64,000 bases of DNA from Natrinema gelatinilyticum (GCF_024266705.1 NZ_CP100756.1:2108001-2172000); one strand, 5' to 3'. Counted from the first letter of the stretch, positions 9,520 to 18,500 are shown. Notes: generated by a model from the letters alone, not told the origin. Numbers and translations are program-made.

Positions 9520-10890
9520 GTGATCGCGATCGTCGAAAGCCGCGCCGACCGCGCCTCGGAACACATCTGCGAGAGACTCCGTGAACGCGCCGACTGGGAC
9601 CGCACTGAGGACGAGACTCGAGCGGACGCCGAAGGCGGTGGGACATACTACCGGACCGACGGGGCCGAACTCCGCGCGTTCGACGGATTGCACATCGAAC
9701 TCGAGCGCCCGGCGTCGGCCTTCGACTGCGACCCGGATCTGCTCGTCTTCGCGTCGCGCCACTCCGGCGACACCGGGCCGTTGCTGACGGGACACTTCAC
9801 CGGCAATTTCGGCCCGGCCGAGTTCGGCGGCGAACCGGACGCGCTGGCCGACGCCGCGCCGAACGCCCTGGCCCATCTCCTCGAGGCCTTCGACGAGTAC
9901 GCACCCGAATCGTACGACGTCGGTATGGAGTGTACCCACCACGGTCCGACTGACGTGGGCTGTCCGTCGCTGTTCGCGGAACTCGGGAGCGGCGACGAAC
10001 AGTGGGACGACCCGGCCGGTGCCGATGCAGTCGCCCGCGCCATTCTCGAGCTTCGAAGCGTCGCCCCCCATCGCGACCGTCAGATCGTCGGCTTCGGCGG
10101 TAACCACTACGCACCGCGGTTCGAACGGATCGTCCGCGAGACGCCGTGGGCCGTGGGCCACGTCGCGGCCGATTGGGCGCTCGAGGCGATGGGCCACCCG
10201 ACGACCCACCGCGACGTCATCCGACGGGCCTTCGAGGCCAGCGACGCCGAAACTGCCCTCATCGACGGCGAGTGGCGGGTTCTCGAGGAAACCCTGGACG
10301 GTATGGACTGCCGCGTCGTCAGCGAGACCTGGCTGCGCGAGGTCGGCGACCGGCCGCTCGACCACGTCGACGCGATCGAGTCCAATCTGGGTCCGATCGA
10401 CGACGGGATCCGCTTCGGCGATCGGCTCTCAGAGACGGTTTCGGTCGTCGACCTGCCGCCGGACCTCGTCACGACGGCGGAGGGGATCGACCACGACCGC
10501 GTCCGAACGATCGTCGAGGAAAACACAGTCGCGTTCGCGACGGACAATGGCGGTAGCCGCGTCGGCTCGCGTGCGGCGGTCCCCAGGGCCGAGAACCGGG
10601 ACGAAACACGCGGCGATACCGAAACTCGGATCGACTCGAGCGATCCACGTGCGTCGATTATCACAGCCCTGGCTGACGTCCTCGAGGTGAAATACGACTC
10701 GGTCCGACTCGAGGACGACGCGGTCGTCGCCGAAGAGACGGCGTTCGATCCCGAACTGGCTCTCGAAGCCGGCGTTCCGGAGGGACCGAAGTTCGGCGAG
10801 CTCGCCGAGGGGACCCCGGTCACGGTCGACGGGGAAACAGTCAGTCCCGAGAGCGTTCGAACGGAACGAACGCACAGATTCCCGATATGA
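9520..10890 (+). CDS. dtdA: archaeal D-aminoacyl-tRNA deacylase
   Basis: Proofreading enzyme that removes D-amino acids from mischarged tRNA. The family signatures DPDLLVFASRHSGD (near 70), LTGHFTGNFG (near 90), ECTHHGPTDVG (near 140) and GFGGNHYAPRF (near 200) are all present; the HH and GGNHY motifs bind the metal. The protein has 456 residues. As in other haloarchaea, it is longer than the roughly 270-residue thermococcal form because of a C-terminal extension. The start is the GTG at 9520; no ATG fits. It is divergent from the PAS/HTH_10 gene with 131 bp between them. Confidence 0.93.
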   Translation: MIAIVESRADRASEHICERLRERADWDRTEDETRADAEGGGTYYRTDGAELRAFDGLHIELERPASAFDCDPDLLVFASRHSGDTGPLLTGHFTGNFGPAEFGGEPDALADAAPNALAHLLEAFDEYAPESYDVGMECTHHGPTDVGCPSLFAELGSGDEQWDDPAGADAVARAILELRSVAPHRDRQIVGFGGNHYAPRFERIVRETPWAVGHVAADWALEAMGHPTTHRDVIRRAFEASDAETALIDGEWRVLEETLDGMDCRVVSETWLREVGDRPLDHVDAIESNLGPIDDGIRFGDRLSETVSVVDLPPDLVTTAEGIDHDRVRTIVEENTVAFATDNGGSRVGSRAAVPRAENRDETRGDTETRIDSSDPRASIITALADVLEVKYDSVRLEDDAVVAEETAFDPELALEAGVPEGPKFGELAEGTPVTVDGETVSPESVRTERTHRFPI

Positions 10891-10972
10891 TCGGACTGGC
10901 CGTCGATAGTAATACTGGTATACTCCCCGGCGTCTCGCGAACTCGCCTCAACGGCGAGTGTGTTCGTAACAT

Positions 10973-11002
10973 CTTATTAACGTGTCAGACGTCCGTCTGA
11001 CA
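10973..11002 (+). promoter_or_regulatory. ftsZ1 TATA-like box and overlapping palindromic operator candidate
   Basis: CTTATTAAC at 10973-10981 is a TATA-like element. Directly after it, 10983-11002 is a perfect inverted repeat: arms TGTCAGACG and CGTCTGACA with two bases between. A transcript from this TATA box would start near the far end of the palindrome, so a bound protein would block initiation. The ftsZ1 ATG follows at 11050, leaving a leader of about 45-50 nt. Confidence 0.5.
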
Positions 11003-11049
11003 TCTAGGGGGAAAGGTAATTACGCTTCATCTTTTAGTCAGGGCCAAGA

Positions 11050-12222
11050 ATGGACTCCATCATCGACGACGCAATCGACAAGGCTGAGGACGGAGACCCC
11101 GCCGGGGCTCCCCACGGCGCTCCTGGTGAGGGACAATCATCTGATAGTGACACATCAGATAGCCGACAAACGGGGACGATGACCGACGACCAACTGGAGG
11201 ACGTCCTGCAGGACCTCCAGACAGACATCACGGTCGTCGGCTGCGGCGGTGCCGGCGGCAACACAATCAATCGGATGCACGAGGAGGGAATCCACGGCGC
11301 AAAACTCGTCGCCGCCAACACAGACGTCCAACACCTCGTCGAGATCGACGCCGACACCAAGATTCTCATGGGCGAGGAAAAGACCGGCGGCCGCGGAGCT
11401 GGCTCGCTTCCCCAGGTCGGGGAGGAAGCCGCCCTCGAGAGCCAGCAGGACATCTACGATGCCATCGACGGCTCGGACATGGTCTTCGTCACAGCCGGAC
11501 TCGGCGGCGGTACCGGAACTGGTTCTGCGCCGGTCGTCGCGAAAGCCGCCCGAGAAGCCGGCGCATTGACGATTTCGATCGTCACCACGCCCTTTACCGC
11601 CGAAGGCGAAGTTCGACGGACCAACGCCGAGGCAGGTCTCGAGCGCCTCCGCGACGTTTCGGACACCGTTATCGTCGTCCCCAACGACAGGCTGCTCGAC
11701 TCCGTCGGCAAGCTTCCAGTCAGACAGGCGTTCAAGGTCTCCGACGAGGTCCTGATGCGCTCGGTCAAGGGGATCACGGAACTCATCACGAAACCAGGCC
11801 TCGTCAACCTGGACTTCGCCGACGTCCGTACCGTCATGGAACGGGGCGGCGTGGCCATGATCGGACTCGGCGAAGCCGATTCCGAAGCCAAAGCGAAGGA
11901 CTCCGTCAAGACCGCGCTGCGGTCACCGTTGCTCGACGTCGATATCTCGGGGGCGAGTTCCGCGCTCGTCAACGTGACCGGTGGGAACGACATGGCGATC
12001 GAAGAAGCTGAAGGCGTCGTCGAGGAGATTTACGATCGGATCGACCCCGACGCTCGCATCATCTGGGGGACGTCGATCGACGAGAGTCTCGAGGGCAGCA
12101 TGCGGACGATGATAGTCGTTACTGGCGTTCAGTCGCCCCAGATTTACGGGCGCCCCAACGGCGAGGCCGCCGTTCAGCCTGAGGCGCCCGCGCAGGGCGA
12201 CGACATCGACTTCGTCGATTGA
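11050..12222 (+). CDS. ftsZ1: cell division GTPase FtsZ1
   Basis: Tubulin-family GTPase that forms the division ring. The nucleotide-binding loop GCGGAGGNT is at 64-72, the tubulin signature GGGTGTGS at 152-159, and the synergy-loop sequence NLDFAD at 253-258, whose aspartates promote GTP hydrolysis. The N-terminal 45 residues are a disordered acidic/serine tail starting [14 protein letters not shown]; the MDSI- start and overall sequence match the FtsZ1 (ring-assembly) paralogue of haloarchaea rather than FtsZ2. The C-terminal tail ends in DDIDFVD. An internal ATG at 11179 (MTDDQLEDV) is less likely to be the start. It is a single gene with its own promoter. Confidence 0.96.
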   Translation: MDSIIDDAIDKAEDGDPAGAPHGAPGEGQSSDSDTSDSRQTGTMTDDQLEDVLQDLQTDITVVGCGGAGGNTINRMHEEGIHGAKLVAANTDVQHLVEIDADTKILMGEEKTGGRGAGSLPQVGEEAALESQQDIYDAIDGSDMVFVTAGLGGGTGTGSAPVVAKAAREAGALTISIVTTPFTAEGEVRRTNAEAGLERLRDVSDTVIVVPNDRLLDSVGKLPVRQAFKVSDEVLMRSVKGITELITKPGLVNLDFADVRTVMERGGVAMIGLGEADSEAKAKDSVKTALRSPLLDVDISGASSALVNVTGGNDMAIEEAEGVVEEIYDRIDPDARIIWGTSIDESLEGSMRTMIVVTGVQSPQIYGRPNGEAAVQPEAPAQGDDIDFVD

Positions 12223-12466
12223 CTCACCGCGCCAACTGCCCGGTCGCACCACCGCGTTTCAGCCCTCCCGACCGACCTCGACACCGTTTCGGATCGAAAA
12301 TCACGTGACCCGATGGGTCGGTCGTCGTATCCGATGCCAACTGTTCATTCGCTATTCGTTTACGAGCCACACGAGACCAGTCCGTTCGTTCGGTCACATC
12401 TACTGTTCAGCCGGTGAATTTTTGTCACGGAGTGAGTACAAGATATCCCCGAACCCACTACCAGTA

Positions 12467-13174
12467 ATGGATTCACGTTCGAACCCTCGGTCCTCGAGAC
12501 GAGGATTGCTCTCCACGCTCGGTGCCGTGTCGGCGGGATTGCTGGCCGGCTGTTCGAGTGACAGCGACGCGCCCTCCGACTCGTCGGGGACAGATGGCGG
12601 AGACGGTGGGACGGATGGCGGAGACGGTGGGACGGATGGCGGAACCGGTGGCGCCGATGCGACTTGGAAACCGTTCGAATTCGCCCGACCGGTCACGTAC
12701 ACATACGAGGTGTACTCGCCCGACGATGGAGAGGGGACGCTGGTGTGGGACGTCACGGATGTGACAGACGCCGGCGCGACGGTCTCCGTACGCTATGACA
12801 CCACGGAGACGCAATTCGAAACGACCGTCACCGGAACAAAAGAGGATCTCCAGAGTCAGTTGATTATGACACCGGCCGGTCCGTTCGTCATCGCGACGGT
12901 CTTTTCACCGACGATGGCTCAGTACGAGGGGCGTACCCTCAGGGTCGGCAACGAGTGGTCGTACTCCTCGTCGGACGGATCGATGCGGTTCGAAGTCACG
13001 GAACAGCGATCCTACGCGGGTGTCGACTGTTACGTGTCCGTGACCGAAATAGACGGGAATACGGTCCACGAGGGGTGTTTCTCTCCGGAACTCGAGATGG
13101 CCCCGTATACCGCGTACTACGACGAAAACGGACGACGAACATACGAGATGTCGTTAGTCTCTGTCGAGGAGTGA
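12467..13174 (+). CDS. Tat-exported lipoprotein of unknown function
   Basis: A 235-residue protein starting MDSRSNPRSSRRGLLSTLG, a twin-arginine signal that ends in a lipobox (LLAGC), so it should be anchored outside the membrane through a cysteine lipid. A spacer of DGGDGGTDGG repeats follows (about residues 40-60), then a globular beta-rich domain with several YDTTETQFET-like strands and two cysteines. I do not recognise the domain. The frame is open upstream, but the ATG at 12467 begins the signal peptide. It lies 37 bp before the right end of the TnpB element. Confidence 0.8.
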   Translation: MDSRSNPRSSRRGLLSTLGAVSAGLLAGCSSDSDAPSDSSGTDGGDGGTDGGDGGTDGGTGGADATWKPFEFARPVTYTYEVYSPDDGEGTLVWDVTDVTDAGATVSVRYDTTETQFETTVTGTKEDLQSQLIMTPAGPFVIATVFSPTMAQYEGRTLRVGNEWSYSSSDGSMRFEVTEQRSYAGVDCYVSVTEIDGNTVHEGCFSPELEMAPYTAYYDENGRRTYEMSLVSVEE

Positions 13175-13211
13175 CTCATCACCGATACGGGTCGGCTCGC
13201 GACTGACCCCG

Positions 13212-13350
13212 GTGAACTACCCCACCCTACTCGCCGCCTTCGGCGGCTCCTTGAGGGAGGGGCTTCCCGTTTCAACGACACGACTTGCAGACACGGAAGC
13301 CGAGTCCACAGCGGTCGCAGTCTCCACGGGCGTAGATTCGGAGTGAACCA
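13212..13350 (-). ncRNA. putative omega RNA at the right end of the TnpB element
   Basis: In studied TnpB systems the guide RNA covers the 3' part of tnpB and the right end, and its guide is the flanking host DNA. Here the right end has a strong hairpin (13233-13247) and ends in GTAGTTCAC at 13212, so the guide would be read from host sequence just left of 13212 (plus-strand 13190-13211). The inner boundary is approximate. Confidence 0.45.
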
Positions 13351-14494
13351 CTCCTAGTGTGTTGAGACCACGCGACAGCACGTTCAACGACGCGTTCCAA
13401 TCCCTGTCCAGTTCGAACCCGCACGCCGGACACGAATGCTCGCGTCTCCAGATGGGCTTCCACGTCGAAACGCCGCACGAGGCGCACTCCTTTGTCGTCC
13501 CGCGCGGCTCGACTTCTTTGACGTGACAGCCGTTCTTCTCGCCGTGGTGTTCGAGGATGGTAATGAACTCGCGCCACCCGACCTCGGCCTTGTTCCGTGC
13601 ATTCTCCGGTGATTCGAGCATCTCCTTTACGGTGAGGTCTTCGACGAAGACGGCGTCGTACTCGGTGGTGTAGAAATGCGCGAGCTTGTGCTTGAAGTCC
13701 TGCTTCTTGTTCGACATCCGAGCGTGGACTTCTGCGACACGGCGGCGTTGCTTCTCCCAGTTGTTTGATTCGTACTCTTTCCGAGAGAGCGAGCGTTGCT
13801 CGCGTTCGAGCCGCTCGCGGTCAGCGGACAGGTCGAGCCGCCCGATCGAGCGCCCATCCGAATCGTGAATGAAGTGTAGCACACCAAGGTCAAGACCCAC
13901 GGTGTCATCGGGATGGATGTCTTCGACGGCGGGCGTCTCGGGTTCATCTGTCTTAATGCAGAACGAGACGTACCACGCGCCGGTCGGCTCTTTCTTGAGA
14001 GTCACCTCTTTGATCTGCTCGTGGTCTGGGAGGTCTCGATGGAGGCGAATCGGAATTTCGCGGGTTTTGCTCTTGAGTTTCGTGAGGATGAGGAGTCCGC
14101 GTCCGTTCGGGCCACTCTTCGTGTCGAGTTCGAAGCCTGATTGGCGGTACGTGAAACTCCTGTACTCTCGGGGCTTTTTCCAGTTCAACGATCCTACGTT
14201 GTAGCCCTTGGCTTTGAGCTTCCCGAGGTTCTCGATATTGTCTCGGATGCGCTCGACGGCCTTCTGCAGGACGGTGGAGTAGACCTGTTTCAGGTCGGGC
14301 CACCAGTCTTTCATCGTGGGGAGCCTGTCGCGGATGCTCCAGACGCGCTGGCGGAGCGTGCCCGCATCGTTGGGAATTTTGTTGAACTCGCAGATTGCGT
14401 GGTTGTAGGTTTGTCGCACGATGTTCCGGGTCCAGTCCATCGCTTCGCGTTGCTCCGTGGTTGGGAGCAATCGAAAACGAGGGCTGTATATCAT
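13217..14494 (-). CDS. tnpB: RNA-guided endonuclease TnpB
   Basis: TnpB (425 residues) is the transposon-encoded ancestor of Cas12. The RuvC active site is intact: D202 (VGLDLG), E285 (VFVEDLTV) and D365 in DRDWNASLNVL. The zinc ribbon cysteines C337, C340, C355 and C358 are present. The N-terminal WED/REC part is full length, starting MIYSPRFRLLPTTEQ. The C-terminal tail (VETGSPSLKEPPKAASRVG) is encoded by the element's right end, which in this family also gives the guide (omega) RNA. With no tnpA nearby, mobility would need a Y1 transposase supplied in trans. Catalytic integrity suggests it is still functional. Confidence 0.93.
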   Translation of the reverse strand: MIYSPRFRLLPTTEQREAMDWTRNIVRQTYNHAICEFNKIPNDAGTLRQRVWSIRDRLPTMKDWWPDLKQVYSTVLQKAVERIRDNIENLGKLKAKGYNVGSLNWKKPREYRSFTYRQSGFELDTKSGPNGRGLLILTKLKSKTREIPIRLHRDLPDHEQIKEVTLKKEPTGAWYVSFCIKTDEPETPAVEDIHPDDTVGLDLGVLHFIHDSDGRSIGRLDLSADRERLEREQRSLSRKEYESNNWEKQRRRVAEVHARMSNKKQDFKHKLAHFYTTEYDAVFVEDLTVKEMLESPENARNKAEVGWREFITILEHHGEKNGCHVKEVEPRGTTKECASCGVSTWKPIWRREHSCPACGFELDRDWNASLNVLSRGLNTLGVVHSESTPVETATAVDSASVSASRVVETGSPSLKEPPKAASRVG

Positions 14495-14640
14495 CCGATG
14501 TGTCTTTATGTACGACAGCTTCTACGGTAAAGATTCTGGTTGTCTCGTGTTTGAGACTCGTGGGGGTGCCGTATCCCCGGCCTACTTGCTCCCTCCGGTC
14601 GCTCATTGAAGGTGGGGGCTTGGCACCCTCACCGCCACCG

Positions 14641-15426
14641 CTAAACGATCCGATCCGCTGCTGCCCGATACTCTTCGAAGAGCTGTTCTCCCCACGCGTA
14701 CGCCTCGGGATCGTCCGTGTCGGCGAAAACAGAGAGAATTCCGGACTCTGCGTCGTAGCCACCGATTCCGACCCGGTCGTCGAATAACGCCAGCCCGAAC
14801 GGGAGTTCGTCGCGAGCCCACAGCCTGAGGTTCTCCCGTTCGAAAGCGTCGTCCGTGAGGTCGGTGTACTCCGATGCGAGTCGGTCGATCACCGGCGTCT
14901 CGAAAACGATATCGACCGGCATCCCGTCGAGAATGCGCTCGTGGATATCGTCGACGTACGTCGGCGCGACCGACGTGGTATCGCAGCCGCGGAGCGAGGA
15001 GGTTTCCTCGAGCAGGTCGATGAACCGGTTCAACGGTCGATACGGATCGCGCTGTTCGACGACCGTGACGGTGGCGTCGGCGAACCAGTCGATATCGACG
15101 GCGACGGGGAGCGTCGTAGCCGTAAGAGTCTCGTACAGCGGTGCCAGCCGATGCGTCTCCACGACGGCAGACCGGTAGGTTTCGACCGTTCGCCCCATCT
15201 GCGCGCCGAGTGGCGTCAACGCGTACCCGCTGTCCGTCCGTGTGATCCACTCCTTGTCGCGAAACGAGGCGAGGATCCGGTGTGTCGTCGCCGGTGATAC
15301 CTCGAGGGTCGCGGCGAGCTCGGGTTTCTCGAGCGTCTCCTGGGTCAGAATTTCGAAGACCTCGTGCCGGCGGACCAGTTCCAGCATGTCGTCCTGGAGG
15401 TCGTCCCCGGACGGCTCCCCCTTCAT
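14641..15426 (-). CDS. FilR1-like winged-helix transcription regulator
   Basis: A 261-residue regulator with an N-terminal winged helix (about 15-85: ILTQETLEKPELAATLEVSPATTHRILASFRDKEWI). The C-terminal domain resembles the effector part of FilR1-like haloarchaeal and methanogen regulators. The ATG at 15426 is preferred (GGAGG lies just before it); an in-frame ATG at 15465 is possible. The last codons GATCGGATCGTT are followed by TAG that belongs to the left end of the TnpB element. The original C-terminus may therefore have been replaced by the insertion. Signal and targets are unknown. Confidence 0.78.
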   Translation of the reverse strand: MKGEPSGDDLQDDMLELVRRHEVFEILTQETLEKPELAATLEVSPATTHRILASFRDKEWITRTDSGYALTPLGAQMGRTVETYRSAVVETHRLAPLYETLTATTLPVAVDIDWFADATVTVVEQRDPYRPLNRFIDLLEETSSLRGCDTTSVAPTYVDDIHERILDGMPVDIVFETPVIDRLASEYTDLTDDAFERENLRLWARDELPFGLALFDDRVGIGGYDAESGILSVFADTDDPEAYAWGEQLFEEYRAAADRIV

Positions 15427-15648
15427 TGATCCTCCATGGAAAGTGCTAGTCAAAAACCTTTTCATACGGTGAACTGTGGTCGACGGGTGAATATAGATAC
15501 GTCCGAACCGCCGACTGACGTAATCTCGAGGCGAACCCGCGCCGACATCCGATTCCGATTCCGATTCTGAGTTTCGATTTCGAACGGGCGGCTGCGACGA
15601 CGTCCGTCGGTTCACAGTCACATCGTCGAGTCGGCGCGAGGAACCGAT

Positions 15649-16284
15649 TCAACAGATCGGCTTTGGATCGAGGCCCAGTTCGCCGAGCGAGTCAGCGTAG
15701 GATTCGTACGCGACGTCGATCACGTCCTCGGCGGCCGCTCGCGCACGGTCCCAGTCCTCGGAACCGTCGCACACGTCCTCGAGCACCGCACGCGCTCGGT
15801 CACCCTGTGCCGCCGTCTCGACTCGCAACTCCCGAAACGAGTCGGCCCGTCGCTCGTTTCCTTCGTTGACGAAGAAGTTCACGACCTGCAGGTGAGCCCG
15901 ATTTCCGACCAGTGTTCGGCCGACCACGCCGCCCAGGCGGTCGACAGTCGTCTCGAGGGATCGGAGACGGTCGTGCATCGGTCCGCCCTCGACGTCGGTG
16001 ACCTCGTCCTCGCTGTCGAGCATGGCCACCACCCGATCGCAGTGATCTCGTTCCTGATCTCGAAACTCGGCGAACGCTTCTCGTGCGCCCTCGTCTTCCT
16101 CGTCGTCGGCCCACGTCTCGAAGGTATCCGCGGCGGCGCACTCGCTGTCCGCTGCGGTCCTGAGAACTTGCTCTTCCGTCAGGTCCGCGTCCGTGAGTGC
16201 GATCAGCAGTTTGGACGATCCGAGTCGCTCGAGTTCGACGGACATCGATTCTTCGAGTGTAGACCGAAATTCGTCGGCGGTCAT
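15649..16284 (-). CDS. rubrerythrin/ferritin-like family protein
   Basis: A 211-residue all-helical acidic protein starting MTADEFRSTLEESMSVELERLGSSKLLIAL. Two halves of a ferritin-like bundle are suggested by E..DH patterns such as FRDQERDHCDRVVAMLD (near 90) and by acidic helices around 45-60. Haloarchaeal homologues are called rubrerythrin-like; the iron ligands are not clear enough to claim a di-iron site. The true start is the ATG at 16284; the open frame further upstream is antisense to the neighbour. It is divergent from the rhodanese-MBL gene, with 105 bp between them, which hints at a shared link to redox or sulfur stress. Confidence 0.72.
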   Translation of the reverse strand: MTADEFRSTLEESMSVELERLGSSKLLIALTDADLTEEQVLRTAADSECAAADTFETWADDEEDEGAREAFAEFRDQERDHCDRVVAMLDSEDEVTDVEGGPMHDRLRSLETTVDRLGGVVGRTLVGNRAHLQVVNFFVNEGNERRADSFRELRVETAAQGDRARAVLEDVCDGSEDWDRARAAAEDVIDVAYESYADSLGELGLDPKPIC

Positions 16285-16389
16285 ACGGAACCGACACCAC
16301 CGATCGTGTTGAAGCTTGGTGGCGATCCAGTGAGCCCTGCCGGCGGTTCGGAGCGCGACTTTACCTGCCTCGATCGCGTACGTTCGGAT

Positions 16390-17565
16390 ATGACAGACAG
16401 GATCGACCACGCCGACCGACCGGATGACGAGCAGCCCTCGATCGCTCCCGACGCGCTCGCCGACCGACTGCAATCCGGCGACGAGACGACGGTCCTCGAC
16501 GTCCGCGACCGCGACGAGTTCGAGCGCTGGCACCTCGAGGGCGACGCCATCGAGGCCGTCCAGATACCCCACGTTCGCTTCATCCAGGCCCAGGCGACGG
16601 GCGACGTCGACGACCTCGTGGCCGACTTGTCGGAGCCGATCGTCGCCGTCTGCGGTCGCGGGGAAGCGAGCGCCCACGCCGTCGGGCTCCTGCGGGAGGC
16701 GGGCATCGAAGCACAGAACCTCGCCGGCGGGATGGACGCCTGGGCCGACCTGTACGTGGCTCGCGAACTCGAGGTCGACGCGCCCGCGAGAGTCTTCCAA
16801 TACGACCGGCCCTCGAGCGGTTGTCTGTCGTATTCGATCGTCAGCGGCGACGAAGTGGCGGTGATCGACCCGCTGCGGGCGTTTTCGGACCGATACGTGG
16901 AGGACGCCGCCGGCTTCGGTGCCGAACTCGCGTATGCGATCGATACGCACGTCCACGCAGATCACGTCAGCGGCGTCCGCGACCTCGCATCGCGGACTGA
17001 AGCTGAATCCGTCCTTCCGGGCGGCGCTCGCGCTCGCGGTCTCGTGTTCGACGCCGTGACACTCGAGGACGGCGACGAACTCGATATCGGTGAGTCGGCG
17101 CTGACGGCGATGGCGACCCCCGGCCACACGACCGAATCGCTCTCTTTCCGGCTGGGGTCCGTCCTGTTCACCGGTGATACGCTGTTCCTCGAGGGCGTCG
17201 GCCGACCAGACCTCGAAGGTGGCAGCGAGGAGGCACCGGCCGCCGCCCGGCGGCTGTTCGAGAGCCTGCGGGATCGAGTCCTCGAACAACCGTCCGAGAC
17301 GGTGATCGCGCCGGGTCACTACAGTACGGCCGCCGATCCTCGAGCCGACGGGACGTACGCTGACCGACTCGAGGCACTGCGTGATCGACTCGCGGCGCTC
17401 TCGATGACCGAAGACGAGTTCGTCACCCACGCGACGAGCGACCTTCCGCCGCGGCCGGCAAACCACGGGCGGATCGTCGCAACGAATCTCGGTCTCGAGG
17501 ACGTCGACCCCGAAACGGCGTTCGAACTCGAGCTGGGGCCGAACAACTGCGCGGTCGCCGACTGA
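16390..17565 (+). CDS. rhodanese-MBL fold hydrolase (persulfide dioxygenase-like)
   Basis: A 391-residue fusion. Residues 18-125 form a rhodanese domain with the sulfur-carrying cysteine C88 (VAVCGRGEAS). Residues 135-340 are a metallo-beta-lactamase fold with the metal motif H187-x-H189-x-D191-H192, then GHTTESLSF, FTGDTLF and a late APGHY. Such fusions oxidise or transfer persulfide sulfur. The usual order in bacterial fusions is MBL first, rhodanese last; here the rhodanese leads. The start is the ATG at 16390 (MTDRIDHADR), with TTTACC about 35 nt upstream. Substrate is inferred from family only. Confidence 0.85.
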   Translation: MTDRIDHADRPDDEQPSIAPDALADRLQSGDETTVLDVRDRDEFERWHLEGDAIEAVQIPHVRFIQAQATGDVDDLVADLSEPIVAVCGRGEASAHAVGLLREAGIEAQNLAGGMDAWADLYVARELEVDAPARVFQYDRPSSGCLSYSIVSGDEVAVIDPLRAFSDRYVEDAAGFGAELAYAIDTHVHADHVSGVRDLASRTEAESVLPGGARARGLVFDAVTLEDGDELDIGESALTAMATPGHTTESLSFRLGSVLFTGDTLFLEGVGRPDLEGGSEEAPAAARRLFESLRDRVLEQPSETVIAPGHYSTAADPRADGTYADRLEALRDRLAALSMTEDEFVTHATSDLPPRPANHGRIVATNLGLEDVDPETAFELELGPNNCAVAD

Positions 17566-17658
17566 CGGTCGAGTCGACGGACGAAGAATGGAGTCACGAG
17601 ACGGGACCGACACCGCCTGCCGCCGACGGGTGGCAACGAACGATCGGAACCGCGGCGC

Positions 17659-17743
17659 TCATACGGACTACTGTACGTCATTACCGGTGCAACCGCGACC
17701 GTCCTGTGGGTGCGCCGGTACACCGTTACAGCAGACCGTATCA
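17659..17743 (-). repeat. 85-bp palindromic element, copy A (ends in the ferredoxin stop)
   Basis: Terminal inverted repeats TCATACGG and CCGTATCA enclose a second inverted repeat around CCGGTGCAACCGC. It fills the gap between two convergent genes. On the reverse strand it begins with TGATACGG, and that TGA is the stop codon of the ferredoxin gene. Four related copies lie at 21135, 23595, 54781 and 57343. Confidence 0.85.
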
Positions 17744-18082
17744 GTCGTCGGCGACAGCGCCGTCGCGGGCGCTATCGCTCTCGAGGCCGGCCCCGGCTTC
17801 GATGCTTGGGGGATACTTGCCGCGGTCGAGTTTCAGGTCCGACTGCGGCCGGGCCATGCAAGTCAGCGCGTAGTTTTCGGCTTCCGTCTCGGTCAGTCCG
17901 CGGGCGGCCGGTTGGGTCACCTCGCCTTCGAGAATTTCGGCGGAACAGGCCAGACACATTCCGACTCGGCAGGAGTATTCTTGGGCGATGCCTTCCTCGA
18001 GACACCGGCTGAGGATCGTCTCCTTGTCGGTGCAGGTGATCGTCTCACCCGTTCCGACGAACTCGATGGTGTACGCTGTCAT
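17741..18082 (-). CDS. [2Fe-2S] ferredoxin
   Basis: A 113-residue plant-type ferredoxin. The cluster ligands are C38, C43 and C46 (SCRVGMCLACSAE) and C75 (YALTCMARP), the classical C-x4-C-x2-C ... C pattern. The halophilic ferredoxins used by oxoacid oxidoreductases carry a long acidic N-terminal insertion; this one does not, so it is a second, shorter type. Start: the ATG at 18082 (MTAYTIEFVG), with a TTTATT-like box about 30 nt before it. Its stop codon lies in the terminus of palindromic element A. The acidic tail (GLESDSARDGAVADD) runs right up to that terminus. Confidence 0.92.
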   Translation of the reverse strand: MTAYTIEFVGTGETITCTDKETILSRCLEEGIAQEYSCRVGMCLACSAEILEGEVTQPAARGLTETEAENYALTCMARPQSDLKLDRGKYPPSIEAGAGLESDSARDGAVADD

Positions 18083-18237
18083 ACGGGTGGATACGGACGA
18101 CCTCACTAAAACTCTTTATTCCCATTTATCAGGACTGTCTCGACGGTGATTAGACGTGCTAAGCCGCAACAGCGGCGTGGTCACTACAGCCGAAGACCCT
18201 TCTCGCACCAGTTTACCGATGCCGGTATCTCTGATGA

Positions 18238-18500
18238 ATGGTATTACTACCAATGTTCGTTTTCAATCGAGATCAGATGGTACTCACATCGGTGCTGTCG
18301 ACACGAAAACAAGTGAGGCTTCTCGGGGCCTCACGGCTGCAGACGATCGTCGCCTTGCAGTTCCTCGCCGTGCTGCTGGTCATCGCGGCGGTATCGACGT
18401 ACTTCTTCCACGGTGCCAGCCGGATCTGAACCGGTGCGTTCGTCAACGCACTCCTGATCACGTGGTTGATCGTCGCCTCGCAGGCGGTCCCTCTCGGTTC
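18238..18500 (+). pseudogene. possible decayed small membrane protein
   Basis: The frame from the ATG at 18238 has a transmembrane run (LQFLAVLLVIAAVSTYFF) and a TGA at 18427-18429. Directly after the stop, the same frame continues with a second membrane-like segment (GAFVNALLITWLIVASQ) to about 18500. Two helices split by one stop suggest a broken gene, or a 63-residue small membrane protein followed by chance sequence. Confidence 0.35.

Larger units (their letters stand above)
13212..14645 (-). mobile_element. IS1341-type element (TnpB only, IS200/IS605 superfamily)
   Basis: The element carries tnpB but no Y1 transposase. Its limits come from comparison with two shorter relatives in this window (50360-50852 and 63498-63984). 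On the reverse strand the left end starts TTTAGC and contains GGTGAGGGTGCCAAGCCCCC-like sequence; the right end is GTAGTTCAC. A hairpin, GCCGCC-TTC-GGCGGC, lies at 13233-13247 near the right end. The terminal TTTAG contains the stop codon of the neighbouring regulator gene. Confidence 0.85.
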
